Of a stretch of 64,000 bases of DNA, positions 35,239 to 42,330 are shown piece after piece; position 1 is the stretch's first letter, and each line of letters opens with the position of its first letter. The notes under the pieces are model-generated. The model saw nothing but the letters and a program-made list of their open reading frames with translations, was not told the origin of the DNA and did not search any database. Source of the DNA: JBFWVR01 sp050246635 (GTDB lineage: Bacteria > Acidobacteriota > Vicinamibacteria > Vicinamibacterales > UBA2999); contig JBFWVR010000018.1 in the NCBI GenBank assembly GCA_050246635.1, positions 1-64,000 of the forward strand, in the 5' to 3' direction. The position numbers were made by a program, and so were the translations under genes.

Positions 35239-35524
35239 GGACTCGCGCCTTCGGCGCTCGCAGGGACTCGTTCTCGCTGGTTCAAGCCTTCGAACGGCGC
35301 TGGGACTCGTCCTCGCTGGATTGCGCGTCGGACATCGCTGGGACTCGCCGCTTCGCGGCTCGCTGTGAAGAGGAGAGCCGAGGTCGAAGCCAGTGTCCCC
35401 GAGCGAGGCGGCGCAGCCGCCGAGTCCCCGCGAGTCCAACGCGCGACCCGGGGAGGACGAGTCCTCGCGATGTTCTCGCCTTGAACCGGCGAGAACGAGT
35501 CCGAGCGAGCCGAAGGCGAGTCCT
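35239..35524. repeat. GGGACTCG-word inverted repeat, copy 2
   Basis: Same family as 20307-20576. The left half has AGGACTCGCGCCTTCGGCG, GGGACTCGTTCTCGCTGG and GGGACTCGCCGCTTCGCGGC; the right half has CGAGTCC words ending in CGAGCCGAAGGCGAGTCCT. The ends are inverse copies apart from a 4-nt indel. It again fills the space between convergent genes (41-aa gene and YciI gene) and reaches the YciI stop. Confidence 0.85.
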
Positions 35525-35816
35525 ATAACCTGTCGAGGTCTTCCTTCCCCATCACCGGCGCCCACGGGATCAGCTCGTACTGCGCGACGTGGTGCTGCAC
35601 GTACGGGTCGTTGTCACGGATGGCGTTCAAGGCCGGGAGGACGTTGTCGTCCGGCACCCGGAGCAGGAGCATGCCGCCCGAGCGCGGGTCCATGGGACCG
35701 GCAGCGAGGAGCGTCCCGGCTTCCTTCAAGCCGCGCAGGTAGGCCCGATGCGGGTCCTGGTGGACGACGACTTCCTCGACGGGGCGGCGGTAGCGGATGA
35801 CGGCGATGGCATACAT
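35523..35816 (-). CDS. YciI-like (YCII domain) protein
   Basis: 97 aa. Ferredoxin-like fold typical of YCII proteins: MYAIAVIRYRRPVEEV, a His in VHQDPHRAYLRGLKEAG, LLAAGPMDPRSGGMLLLRVPD, ALNAIRDNDPYVQHHVAQYELIPW. The His and the D of the DPY region match the conserved putative active-site pair. Biochemical role is unknown in general. ATG 35816 was chosen because the domain begins there; the longer frame from 35942 has no conserved sequence. It stands alone and ends in the repeat element. Confidence 0.85.
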   Translation of the reverse strand: MYAIAVIRYRRPVEEVVVHQDPHRAYLRGLKEAGTLLAAGPMDPRSGGMLLLRVPDDNVLPALNAIRDNDPYVQHHVAQYELIPWAPVMGKEDLDRL

Positions 35817-35950
35817 GGCCCGGCCATTCTGTCCGGGGCGGCCGGTGCCCGGCAAGTGGAGCGTCCGGGGCCGCGAACCACGCCCTCCCTGGCGTCCCAC
35901 GACCGGACACCAGGTGACGACGTAGACAGGCGCGGCTGTCATCTAAGACG

Positions 35951-35977
35951 CATGACATCAGTCACTTACGGCAAGTG
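35951..35977. promoter_or_regulatory. Candidate operator: TGAC-N4-GTCA and CACTT-N5-AAGTG
   Basis: TGACATCAGTCA (35953-35964) is an inverted repeat, and it overlaps a second one, CACTT (35963-35967) and AAGTG (35973-35977). They lie at -25 to -52 from the ATG at 36002, over the expected -35 region. A similar site, TGACAGCTGAGTCACTTA, is at 28973. Confidence 0.4.
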
Positions 35978-36001
35978 ATGATGGTTGGTACGCTCCTGGC
36001 T

Positions 36002-36280
36002 ATGACCGGGCGCGAGGATGCAGTCATGGCCACCCCTCACCCCTCCCCTGACGGTCTCGTGCGGCAGTCGCGCATGGCGCGCCTGGCTCGTGCCGCGGTC
36101 AACGCGGCAGGCCTGGCGGCCATCGTCGGCGCCCCGCTCGCGGCCGTCACGCTGTGGCTGCTCCTCACCGATCCCGCCACTGCCGGCGAGGTGCTCGAAC
36201 AGGGCAACCTCATGCCCGTCGTGACCGCGCTCGCCAATGCCGTCGTGCACGTGGTGAGCGCGGTGCTCGCGTACCTGTAA
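36002..36280 (+). CDS. Small two-helix membrane protein of unknown function
   Basis: 92 aa. A basic N-terminal segment (VRQSRMARLARAAVN) leads into a hydrophobic helix (about 38-62, GLAAIVGAPLAAVTLWLLL), a short polar loop, and a second helix to the end (TALANAVVHVVSAVLAYL). No family recognised. Start ATG 36002 has TACGCT 7 nt upstream (35989-35994), again the leaderless pattern; ATG 35975 and 36026 are in frame. Isolated between YciI and vapC, facing the latter. Confidence 0.5.
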   Translation: MTGREDAVMATPHPSPDGLVRQSRMARLARAAVNAAGLAAIVGAPLAAVTLWLLLTDPATAGEVLEQGNLMPVVTALANAVVHVVSAVLAYL

Positions 36281-36313
36281 GGAACGCGCGCCCGCGCGCG
36301 GGCGGGCCGCCGC

Positions 36314-36682
36314 TCAGTCGTAGCCGACATCCATCTCGCGCGCGACGGCCGCCAGCCGGGCGTCGGCCGTCCAGAGCTGAACGTGGCCCACGAGCGCCGA
36401 CGCCAGCAGGTGCGCGTCGATCCAGCCGATGCCGCGGCCGTGCAGGCGCCGATGCCGCACGAACGCCACGACCTCGCCGTGTGCGACGACGGGCGACTGG
36501 TGCATCAGGGCGTAGCTGCCGAGGAGCGCCGCCCGGCCGCCCCGGTCACCCACCAGCAGTTCCCCGAACACCATCTCATGGCCGCTGACCTCCTCCCGCT
36601 CGAGGAGGTCAGCCAGCTTGCTCGCGTAAGGGGACTGGTTCGACAGGAACCGAATCCAGACCGAGGTGTCGACGAGGACCAT
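36314..36682 (-). CDS. vapC: VapC-type PIN-domain ribonuclease toxin
   Basis: 122 aa PIN domain. The acidic metal-binding residues are all present: D5 (LVDTSVWI), E41 (FGELLVG), D89 (WIDAHLL) and D107 (WTADARL). PIN toxins of this group cut tRNA or rRNA and are held inactive by VapB. The ATG overlaps by one base the TGA of vapB (TGATG), so translation depends on the antitoxin gene. Start ATG 36682; the frame further upstream lies over vapB. The toxin appears intact. Confidence 0.93.
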   Translation of the reverse strand: MVLVDTSVWIRFLSNQSPYASKLADLLEREEVSGHEMVFGELLVGDRGGRAALLGSYALMHQSPVVAHGEVVAFVRHRRLHGRGIGWIDAHLLASALVGHVQLWTADARLAAVAREMDVGYD

Positions 36683-36879
36683 CAGGCATCCGCGGGCCGT
36701 CGCCGCGGGACGTCCTTGGCTTTTGGTTCCGAGCCCCTGAGCGCACGCAGCCGCTGGTAGGCGGCCTGCCGGACCAGCGCCTCCAGGCCGAGGCGTACCG
36801 CTTCCGTGTCGCTGCCCGCCCCGCTGACGGCCCGCGCCTCCCGGAGCAGGACCTGGTCGATGTGGAGGGTCTTCTTCAT
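36682..36879 (-). CDS. vapB: VapB-type antitoxin
   Basis: 65 aa. N-terminal ribbon-helix-helix DNA-binding segment (MKKTLHIDQVLLREARAVSGAGSDTEAVRLGLEALVRQ), then a short charged tail that should wrap VapC. ATG 36879 was preferred to ATG 36885 because the -10-like TATCCT (36894-36889) ends 9 nt before it and only 3 nt before the other. The pair is expected to repress itself through the palindrome at 36882-36908, which covers this -10 box. Confidence 0.88.
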   Translation of the reverse strand: MKKTLHIDQVLLREARAVSGAGSDTEAVRLGLEALVRQAAYQRLRALRGSEPKAKDVPRRRPADA

Positions 36880-36881
36880 TG

Positions 36882-36908
36882 CCATACAAGGATACCATCT
36901 TTGTATGG
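36882..36908. promoter_or_regulatory. vapBC autoregulation operator (palindrome)
   Basis: Inverted repeat with arms CCATACAAGGAT (36882-36893) and ATCTTTGTATGG (36897-36908), 11 of 12 bp matching, 3-bp centre. It overlaps the -10 box and the vapB start region, the usual place for VapBC complex binding. Confidence 0.75.
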
Positions 36909-36933
36909 CACATAGATGGGACATGGAGCGCGC

Positions 36934-37503
36934 CTACCGGCGCCGTGTGCCGCCGTGGGCCAGGGTATAGCGGCCAATCGGCCATTCCTCCCCGTCCCTG
37001 CGGCCGGTCAGTACGAGCTCCACTTCCACCTCCGGCAGGTCCCGCACTGCGGCAGCCGGGGCGACGAAGATGACCTCGCCCGGCTGTGCCGCCAGGACCT
37101 CCGACGTCATGCGGCCGACCTCGCTTCCGCCGATGCGCTGTGACAGCGTCACCTCGCTCGCCTCACCGAATTTCCCACGGAGCCGCGTGACCATCAGGTC
37201 ATCGTCATCCCAGACGGCGCACGGGACGACGGTGCCGGGGGAGAGGACATAGGTGCGCAGGCGAAGGCCGTCACGGGACATGCGGTTCAGGATCTCGTCG
37301 GTCACGAAGCCGCTGACGGACGAGGTGCGGAGAGCGGCGCCGATGCCGCGCACGAGGCCGTCCAGCTCCGCCGCGCGCGCGGCGCACGCGGGGCAGGAGA
37401 AGAGATGTTCCTCGACCTGCGCGGCCTCGCCCTCCAGCAGGTCTCCGGTGGCGTAGTCCGTCAGCCGGGTCAGCGCGATGCGGGTGCAGACCGGATCCGT
37501 CAT
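36934..37503 (-). CDS. Soluble zinc-finger anti-sigma factor
   Basis: 189 aa. The N-terminal zf-HC2-type anti-sigma domain is visible: RLTDYATGDLLEGEAAQVEEHLFSCPACAARAAELDGL, with the HxxxCxxC zinc motif. There is no transmembrane helix; the C-terminal 100 residues are a beta-rich domain (YVLSPGTVVPCAVWDDDD, GEVIFVAPAAAVRDLPEVEVELVL). A soluble zinc anti-sigma factor senses inside the cytoplasm, for example by cysteine oxidation, as ChrR/RsrA-type factors do. Its ATG overlaps the TGA of the sigma gene (ATGA), the classical pairing. Confidence 0.85.
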   Translation of the reverse strand: MTDPVCTRIALTRLTDYATGDLLEGEAAQVEEHLFSCPACAARAAELDGLVRGIGAALRTSSVSGFVTDEILNRMSRDGLRLRTYVLSPGTVVPCAVWDDDDLMVTRLRGKFGEASEVTLSQRIGGSEVGRMTSEVLAAQPGEVIFVAPAAAVRDLPEVEVELVLTGRRDGEEWPIGRYTLAHGGTRRR

Positions 37504-38078
37504 GAGCGGGCGCCCCCCAGCACGCAGTCACGCAACCGCGCCATCGCGCGGTGCCGGATGACCCGGACGGCGCCGGGCGAGACGCCGAGGTCCTCGGCAA
37601 TGCGGGGCGCCTCGCGGTCCGCGTAGAACGTGAGCAGCACGACGAGCCGGTCACGCTCGGCAAGTGCGCGGAGGCACGCGGCCATCCGCGGGGCGTCGAG
37701 GGCAACGCCGGACGACGGCGGCGTGTGACCTGTCGCGTCCACGTACTGCGCGCGCAACGCCTCCCGGCGTCGCGTGCCGCGACGCTCCGCGTGCGCCATC
37801 ATCCGGCTGGTCCCCAGGATGAACGATCCGATCTGATCGGGTTGTCGCACCTCGCCCGCGCGCAGCCGCTCGATTGTCCGCAGCAGGACCTCCTGGGCGA
37901 GGTCGTCAGCCGACGCCTCGTGCCGGAGGTGCCGGCGGCCGTACAACCGCACCCGCGGCGCGAAGCGGCGATAGAGTTCGGCTTCCTCCAGGTCGGTCGC
38001 GCCCGGCGGCCCGGCCGCGATCCGGCGCGCCAGCGCCTCGTCGCTGACGGCCTCGAGCGTGTCGCGCGTGTCCGGCAT
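37500..38078 (-). CDS. ECF-type RNA polymerase sigma factor
   Basis: 192 aa. Region 2: YRRFAPRVRLYGRRHLRHEASADDLAQEVLLRTIERL; region 4 with helix-turn-helix: LAERDRLVVLLTFYADREAPRIAEDLGVSPGAVRVIRHRAMARLRD. No region 1 or 3, as in ECF factors. It overlaps the downstream anti-sigma gene by 4 nt and follows the MBL gene by 14 nt, so the three are one operon. The regulon is unknown; self-regulation from the promoter before the MBL gene is likely. Confidence 0.92.
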   Translation of the reverse strand: MPDTRDTLEAVSDEALARRIAAGPPGATDLEEAELYRRFAPRVRLYGRRHLRHEASADDLAQEVLLRTIERLRAGEVRQPDQIGSFILGTSRMMAHAERRGTRRREALRAQYVDATGHTPPSSGVALDAPRMAACLRALAERDRLVVLLTFYADREAPRIAEDLGVSPGAVRVIRHRAMARLRDCVLGGARS

Positions 38079-38092
38079 CAGCCGGACGGTAC

Positions 38093-38845
38093 TCAGAGCG
38101 CCAGCGTCCGGTCAACGGTCGCCGCGCCGAGACGGCGCTCGAGCATGCCGGCTGCCGACCGGAGCGCGGCCGCGCCGTCGCCGACAAAGGTCGACCCGTG
38201 CATCGCCGCGAGGACACGCGGATTCAGGTCCGCGAGCCCGTCCAGCCGTCGGCGGGTGGCGGGCGTGAGCGGCACGTAGTCCATCAACACGGGATGCTCC
38301 TGGTAGGCCGCAATGGCCGCATCCCACCGGCCAAGGACATCGCCCGAGGTCACCGGTTCGAGGTCGCCGACCTGGTGGAACAGATCCGAGCACAGCAGCA
38401 CACCCGTCGTCTCCTCGAACAGGACGCCGGCGTCCCATCCGTGCGGCAGGTGCGGCGTGGGCACCCAGCGGTAGCGGTGCTGTCCCGTCTCGATCACCTC
38501 GTCCTTTGCGAGCCCGCGCGGCGGTCGCGCGGCGAAGTCCTCGATATTGACCACCGCGCCGACCTGGCTGCAGACGGCCTGTGCCTGCGGGGCGGCCGCC
38601 AGCCATTCGTTGAGCGCGCCGCACTCGTCCACCTCGAAGTGGCTCCAGCTGATCCAGCGGATGTCGGCCGGGTCCAGCAGCCTGGCGACGGCGTCGCGGA
38701 CCTCCGGGAACATCCGCCGCATCCCGGTGTGGAACAGCAGCGGCTCGTCGTCCCTGACGAGGAAGTGGTTGAACTGCAGGTCGAGCTGCGGGGCGTAGAT
38801 GGAAATGCGGTACAGGTCGGGCGCAATCTCGTCGATCCGGGCCAT
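38093..38845 (-). CDS. Flavodiiron/ODP-like metallo-beta-lactamase-fold protein
   Basis: 250 aa. MBL fold of the flavodiiron-protein type but with no flavodoxin domain, as in ODP oxygen-binding proteins. Putative diiron ligands: H69, E71, D73 (SHFEVDE), then H132 or H135, D154 (CSDLFH) and H216 (AMHGSTF). The fourth position of the canonical HxExDH is Glu74 instead of His. It may bind or reduce O2 or NO. The ATG has an AGGAGG at 6-8 nt spacing. It is first in the operon with an ECF sigma factor and a soluble anti-sigma factor, so it is a good candidate for the signal input or the stress output of that system. Confidence 0.82.
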   Translation of the reverse strand: MARIDEIAPDLYRISIYAPQLDLQFNHFLVRDDEPLLFHTGMRRMFPEVRDAVARLLDPADIRWISWSHFEVDECGALNEWLAAAPQAQAVCSQVGAVVNIEDFAARPPRGLAKDEVIETGQHRYRWVPTPHLPHGWDAGVLFEETTGVLLCSDLFHQVGDLEPVTSGDVLGRWDAAIAAYQEHPVLMDYVPLTPATRRRLDGLADLNPRVLAAMHGSTFVGDGAAALRSAAGMLERRLGAATVDRTLAL

Positions 38846-39220
38846 TGAACACCTCCTGGGCCGGAAAAGGGGGCTGGCCAGGGCTGGCCCCTTTTTCCGC
38901 ACTCTGCGGAGGAAGTGTCGCGACCCGGACGGGTGTTACATTCCCCGGGGACGGTCGCCAGGGCGGCCATGCCTTGCGCCACGGTGGGGACGACAGTGCC
39001 GTTCGAGTCGAGACGTCCTTCGACGTCGTGACCGGGCGCTCGTGCATGGCGTGCAGGACGCACGAGGTGGTCGCGGAGGCGCGTCCCATCGCCTGCACCC
39101 GCTCCGACTCCTGCGTGAAGAGCGCGGCGAGCCGCCCGGACCGATGATTTCTCCCCCGGCGGCCAGTCCAAACAGACAGAAAGACGGACGGCGCTTGGAC
39201 TTGCCGTCCCGGAGGACCAG
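38846..39220. other. Spacer before MBL-sigma operon and SRPBCC gene
   Basis: No gene supported. At 38863-38898 an imperfect hairpin (GGAAAAGGGG with CCCCTTTTTCC, inner GGCCA/TGGCC) sits just upstream of the MBL ribosome site and could be a leader structure. On the minus strand GGAATGTAACA (38948-38938) could be an ECF -35-like element (weak). The rest, to the GGAGG before 39221, shows nothing. Confidence 0.45.
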
Positions 39221-39667
39221 ATGCCGAACACCGTTCAGTTCCACCGCGTGCTCAAGACGACCCCGGATCGCCTCTACCGTGCCTTCCTCGACCCCGACGC
39301 CAAGGCGAAGTGGCTCCCCCCGCACGGCTTCACGGGCAGGGTCCACCACCTCGACGCACGGGTCGGCGGTAGCTACAAGATGTCGTTCACGAACTTCACG
39401 ACGGGGAAGAGCCATTCGTTCGGGGGCGAATACCTCGAGCTGGTGCCGAACGAGCGCATCAAGTGGACGGACCGGTTCGACGATGCCAACCTGCCGGGTG
39501 AGATGACGGTGACCATCACGATGAAGAAGGTGATGGTGGGCACCGAGCTGCACATCGTGCAGGAGGGGCTGCCGGACGTGATTCCGCCAGACGCGTGCAC
39601 GCTCGGCTGGCAGGAATCATTGACGCTGCTCGCCCAGCTCGTGGAACCGGAGATTCCGGACGCTTAG
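39221..39667 (+). CDS. SRPBCC (AHSA1-like) domain protein
   Basis: 148 aa helix-grip fold: VQFHRVLKTTPDRLYRAFLDPDAKAKWLPPHGFTGRVHHLDARVGGSYKMSF, FGGEYLELVPNERIKWTDRFDD, and C-terminal GWQESLTLLAQLVEPEIPD. This is the AHSA1/START-like subfamily, often found with ArsR regulators or stress genes; ligands unknown. Start ATG 39221 with GGAGG 6 nt upstream. It stands alone, convergent with the MFS gene across a repeat. Confidence 0.9.
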   Translation: MPNTVQFHRVLKTTPDRLYRAFLDPDAKAKWLPPHGFTGRVHHLDARVGGSYKMSFTNFTTGKSHSFGGEYLELVPNERIKWTDRFDDANLPGEMTVTITMKKVMVGTELHIVQEGLPDVIPPDACTLGWQESLTLLAQLVEPEIPDA

Positions 39668-39732
39668 GGCGGAGACGCATCGCGACGGCACCGGGGGGGC
39701 GCGGGTCAACCGCCCCTCCAATCCCCTGTTGC

Positions 39733-39775
39733 CCTCCGTGTCTCCGCGCCTCCCTGTCTCGGTGAAGGCATTTCA
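39733..39775. repeat. CACGGAGA-family element (short)
   Basis: CTCCGTGTCTCCGCGCCTCC followed by CTGTCTCGGTGAAGGCATTTCA. The word and the trailing AAGGCATTTCA recur at 42264-42312. It lies between convergent SRPBCC and MFS genes. No separate left arm was found. Confidence 0.6.
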
Positions 39776-39795
39776 CCGGCCCCACGGAGCCCCGC

Positions 39796-41238
39796 TCACC
39801 GCGGCGCCGCGTTCGTGCGGGGGCGTACGGCACTGGCCGTGACCCCCACGGCGGTGAGCGCCAGCGCCGCCGTCACGGCAAACGTGATGCGCATGCCTGA
39901 GGTGACGGCCCCCGCGCTCGCGGCCGTGGAATCCACGGCCGAAACGGCCCTGAACACGCTGCCCAGGACCGCGGCCCCGGTGATCAGGCCGAGGTTCCTC
40001 GAGAGTCCCAGCAGGCCGGCCATCAGGCCCCGTCGCCCGGCGTCCGCCTGCCGCATCAGATCTGTGTTGTTGGCCGCCTGGAACGCGGCATAGCCGGCGG
40101 TCATCAGGACCAGCGGGCCGACATACGGCAGCAGACCACCCTGGCCGGGCGCCAGTGCCAGCACGCAGGCGCCACATCCAGTCACGGCGAGGCCTGCGAC
40201 CGCGACGCCGCCCGGGCCGTGGCGGTCCACGAGCCATCCGGCCGGCACTCCGCCGATTGCGGCGACGGCCGGTCCGATCGACAGGACCAGACCCGCCAGG
40301 GCGGGCGGCAGGCCCAGCGCGACCGACAGGTAGAAGGGGCCGACGATCAGGGTGCCCATCATGACCGCGGAGACGATGGCGGTCGAGAGAAGGCCCGCAG
40401 TCGTTCTCCGGTTCCGGAACAGGGCCAGGGGCACGAGTGGCGCCGCCGACGCGCGTTGGGTGTGGACGAAGGCGACGAGGCCGGCACTTCCCAACCCGAG
40501 CAGCCCGATGGTGTGCAGGCCTGGTTGCCTCAGCCCGGCGGTCAGGGCCAGGGCGCAGGGGACCAGGGTCATCACAAGCGCCGCGGTGCCAGCCACATCC
40601 AGCCGAGCCCCGCCGGACTCCGCAGTGACGCGCTTCGCGGGCACATGACGGCTCACCAGGCCCGCTGCCAGCACGGCGACCGGCACGTTCACGATGAAGA
40701 TGGCGCGCCAGCCGAAGTGGGCCGCCAGCACACCGCCCAACGCGGGTCCGAGCGCCGTGCCGATGGCGGACGTCGTGCCGAGGAGGCCCATGGCGCGCCC
40801 CGTGGCCTGCTCGGGCACGGCGTCGTTGACGAGGGCGACCGCGAGAGCCATGACGAGCGCGGCGCCGACCCCCTGCAGGACCCGTGCGGCCAGCACCCCC
40901 GCCAGCGTGGCACTGCCCGCGCACAGCATCGACGCCACGGCGAAGATCCCCAAGCCCGCGAGCAGGGTCGGGCGGCGGCCGGCGAGATCCCCCACGCGGC
41001 CGGCGCTGGCGCTGAGGCCGGTGACCGCCAGCAGATACGCCAGGACGATCCACTGGGTGCCCTGAAACGACGTGTGGAAGGCCTGCGCAAGCTGCGGCAG
41101 GGTGGCGTTCACGCTGCTCGTCGCCAGCGAGGGCAGCAGCGCCGCGAGCGACAGCCCCGCCAGGGCCCACCGGACGTTCGCCCGGCGGGCGGCGGGCCGG
41201 GCACCGAGGCGGTCGAGCACGAGAGCCGATCCAGGCAT
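39796..41238 (-). CDS. MFS drug-type exporter, 14-helix (DHA2) family
   Basis: 480 aa with about 14 hydrophobic helices. The DHA2/EmrB-QacA marks are present: LPQLAQAFHTSFQGTQWIVLAYLLAVTG, the motif A loop GRVGDLAGRRP, and motif C GTTSAIGTALGPALGG. Such pumps export lipophilic drugs or dyes by proton antiport; the substrate is unknown. It is divergent from a LysR regulator, whose perfect palindrome lies between the two starts, so LysR probably controls the exporter. ATG 41238. Confidence 0.9.
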   Translation of the reverse strand: MPGSALVLDRLGARPAARRANVRWALAGLSLAALLPSLATSSVNATLPQLAQAFHTSFQGTQWIVLAYLLAVTGLSASAGRVGDLAGRRPTLLAGLGIFAVASMLCAGSATLAGVLAARVLQGVGAALVMALAVALVNDAVPEQATGRAMGLLGTTSAIGTALGPALGGVLAAHFGWRAIFIVNVPVAVLAAGLVSRHVPAKRVTAESGGARLDVAGTAALVMTLVPCALALTAGLRQPGLHTIGLLGLGSAGLVAFVHTQRASAAPLVPLALFRNRRTTAGLLSTAIVSAVMMGTLIVGPFYLSVALGLPPALAGLVLSIGPAVAAIGGVPAGWLVDRHGPGGVAVAGLAVTGCGACVLALAPGQGGLLPYVGPLVLMTAGYAAFQAANNTDLMRQADAGRRGLMAGLLGLSRNLGLITGAAVLGSVFRAVSAVDSTAASAGAVTSGMRITFAVTAALALTAVGVTASAVRPRTNAAPR

Positions 41239-41274
41239 GTCCCCAGCCTAGGCAGGAGGTCGTCCGTGCGGAAG

Positions 41275-41302
41275 ACGCAATGATTGCAATCAATCATTGC
41301 GT
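41275..41302. promoter_or_regulatory. LysR-type operator, perfect 12-bp inverted repeat
   Basis: ACGCAATGATTG (41275-41286) and CAATCATTGCGT (41291-41302) are exact inverse copies around CAAT. It lies 37 bp from both the MFS start and the LysR start, a good place for control of both genes. Confidence 0.8.
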
Positions 41303-41338
41303 TTGACGCCATGTCTCGACCGTGCCATCGTGGCGGCC

Positions 41339-42244
41339 GTGTCCGCACCCGACCTGAATCTCCTGGTGACGCTGAATGCCGTGCTCTCGGAGGGCAGCGT
41401 GACGCGCGCCGCCCGGCGGTTGCGACTCAGCCCGTCGGCGATGAGCCGGGCCCTGGCCCGCCTTCGCGAGACGACCGGCGACCCGCTCCTGGTCCGGGCC
41501 GGCCGCGGGCTCGTCCCGACCCCCCGCGCCCTCGAGCTTCGCGAGCGCGTGGCGCAGCTGGTGGAAGCGGCGGAAGGCGTGCTGCGGCCCGCCGACAGGC
41601 CCGCGCTCCAGAATGTCGTCCGGATCGTCACCCTGCGCGCGAGTGAGGGATTCGCGGAGACGTTCGGCCCCGCGCTGATCGCGCGTGTGGCCAGCGACGC
41701 CCCGGGCATCCGGCTGCGGTTCGTCCCGAAGCTCTCGCGCGACAGCGCGGCGTTGCGGGACGGCCTCGTCGACCTCGAGACCGGCGTGGTCGGGGCGACG
41801 ACCAGCCCCGAGCTGCGCGAAGTGCGGCTGTTCAGTGATCGATTCGTGGCGGTGATGCGCCGGGACCACACGCTGGCCCGTGTCCGACTGACGGCCCGGC
41901 GTTACGCGTCGTGCGGGCACGTGGCGGTCTCCCGGCGCGGCCAGGAGAAAGACCGGATCGACGACGTGCTTGACCCGCTCGGCGTCAGTCGCCGCATCGT
42001 CACGATCGTGAGCGGGTTCGGGACGGCCATTGCCATCGCCCGAGGATCACGCCTGATCGCGACCGTGCCGGAGCGGCACACCGCCGGGCTCCGCACCGAC
42101 CTGCGCAGTGTTCCGCTCCCCTTCGCGGTGCCGCCAATCGTGGTCTCGTTGATCTGGCATCCCCGGATGCATGCGGACCCGGTACACGCCTGGCTGAGGA
42201 CCTGCGTCCAGGAGGTCTGCGGCCACGCAGGGACCTCTGTCTAG
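41339..42244 (+). CDS. LysR-family transcriptional regulator
   Basis: 301 aa. N-terminal winged helix (APDLNLLVTLNAVLSEGSVTRAARRLRLSPSAMSRALARLRETTGDPLLVRAGRGLVPTPRA) and a periplasmic-binding-like effector domain from about 90. The SPSAMSRALARLRE recognition helix and VRAGRGLVPTPRA resemble the NodD/LeuO subgroup more than the usual LTTR helix. Start GTG 41339 gives APDLNLL at the N-terminus; upstream TTG/ATG codons overlap the operator. Likely regulates the divergent MFS gene through the palindrome. Confidence 0.92.
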   Translation: MSAPDLNLLVTLNAVLSEGSVTRAARRLRLSPSAMSRALARLRETTGDPLLVRAGRGLVPTPRALELRERVAQLVEAAEGVLRPADRPALQNVVRIVTLRASEGFAETFGPALIARVASDAPGIRLRFVPKLSRDSAALRDGLVDLETGVVGATTSPELREVRLFSDRFVAVMRRDHTLARVRLTARRYASCGHVAVSRRGQEKDRIDDVLDPLGVSRRIVTIVSGFGTAIAIARGSRLIATVPERHTAGLRTDLRSVPLPFAVPPIVVSLIWHPRMHADPVHAWLRTCVQEVCGHAGTSV

Positions 42245-42263
42245 CGGCCCGACAGCCAGCGCC

Positions 42264-42312
42264 TCCACGTCGTGCTCCGTGCCTCCGTGTCTCCGTAAGG
42301 GCATTTCAATCG
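42264..42312. repeat. CACGGAGA-family element (short)
   Basis: GTGCTCCGTGCCTCCGTGTCTCCG then AAGGGCATTTCAAT and GCCACGGAG. Same word and tail as at 39733. It lies between convergent LysR and S9 peptidase genes. Part of it (CTCCGTG ... CACGGAG) is self-complementary. Confidence 0.6.
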
Positions 42313-42330
42313 AGCCACGGAGCTCCTGGC

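Noticed and set aside
38863..38898. A classical Rho-independent terminator
   Set aside because: The T-run is part of the stem, and no plus-strand gene lies upstream. A leader hairpin of the MBL gene is more likely.
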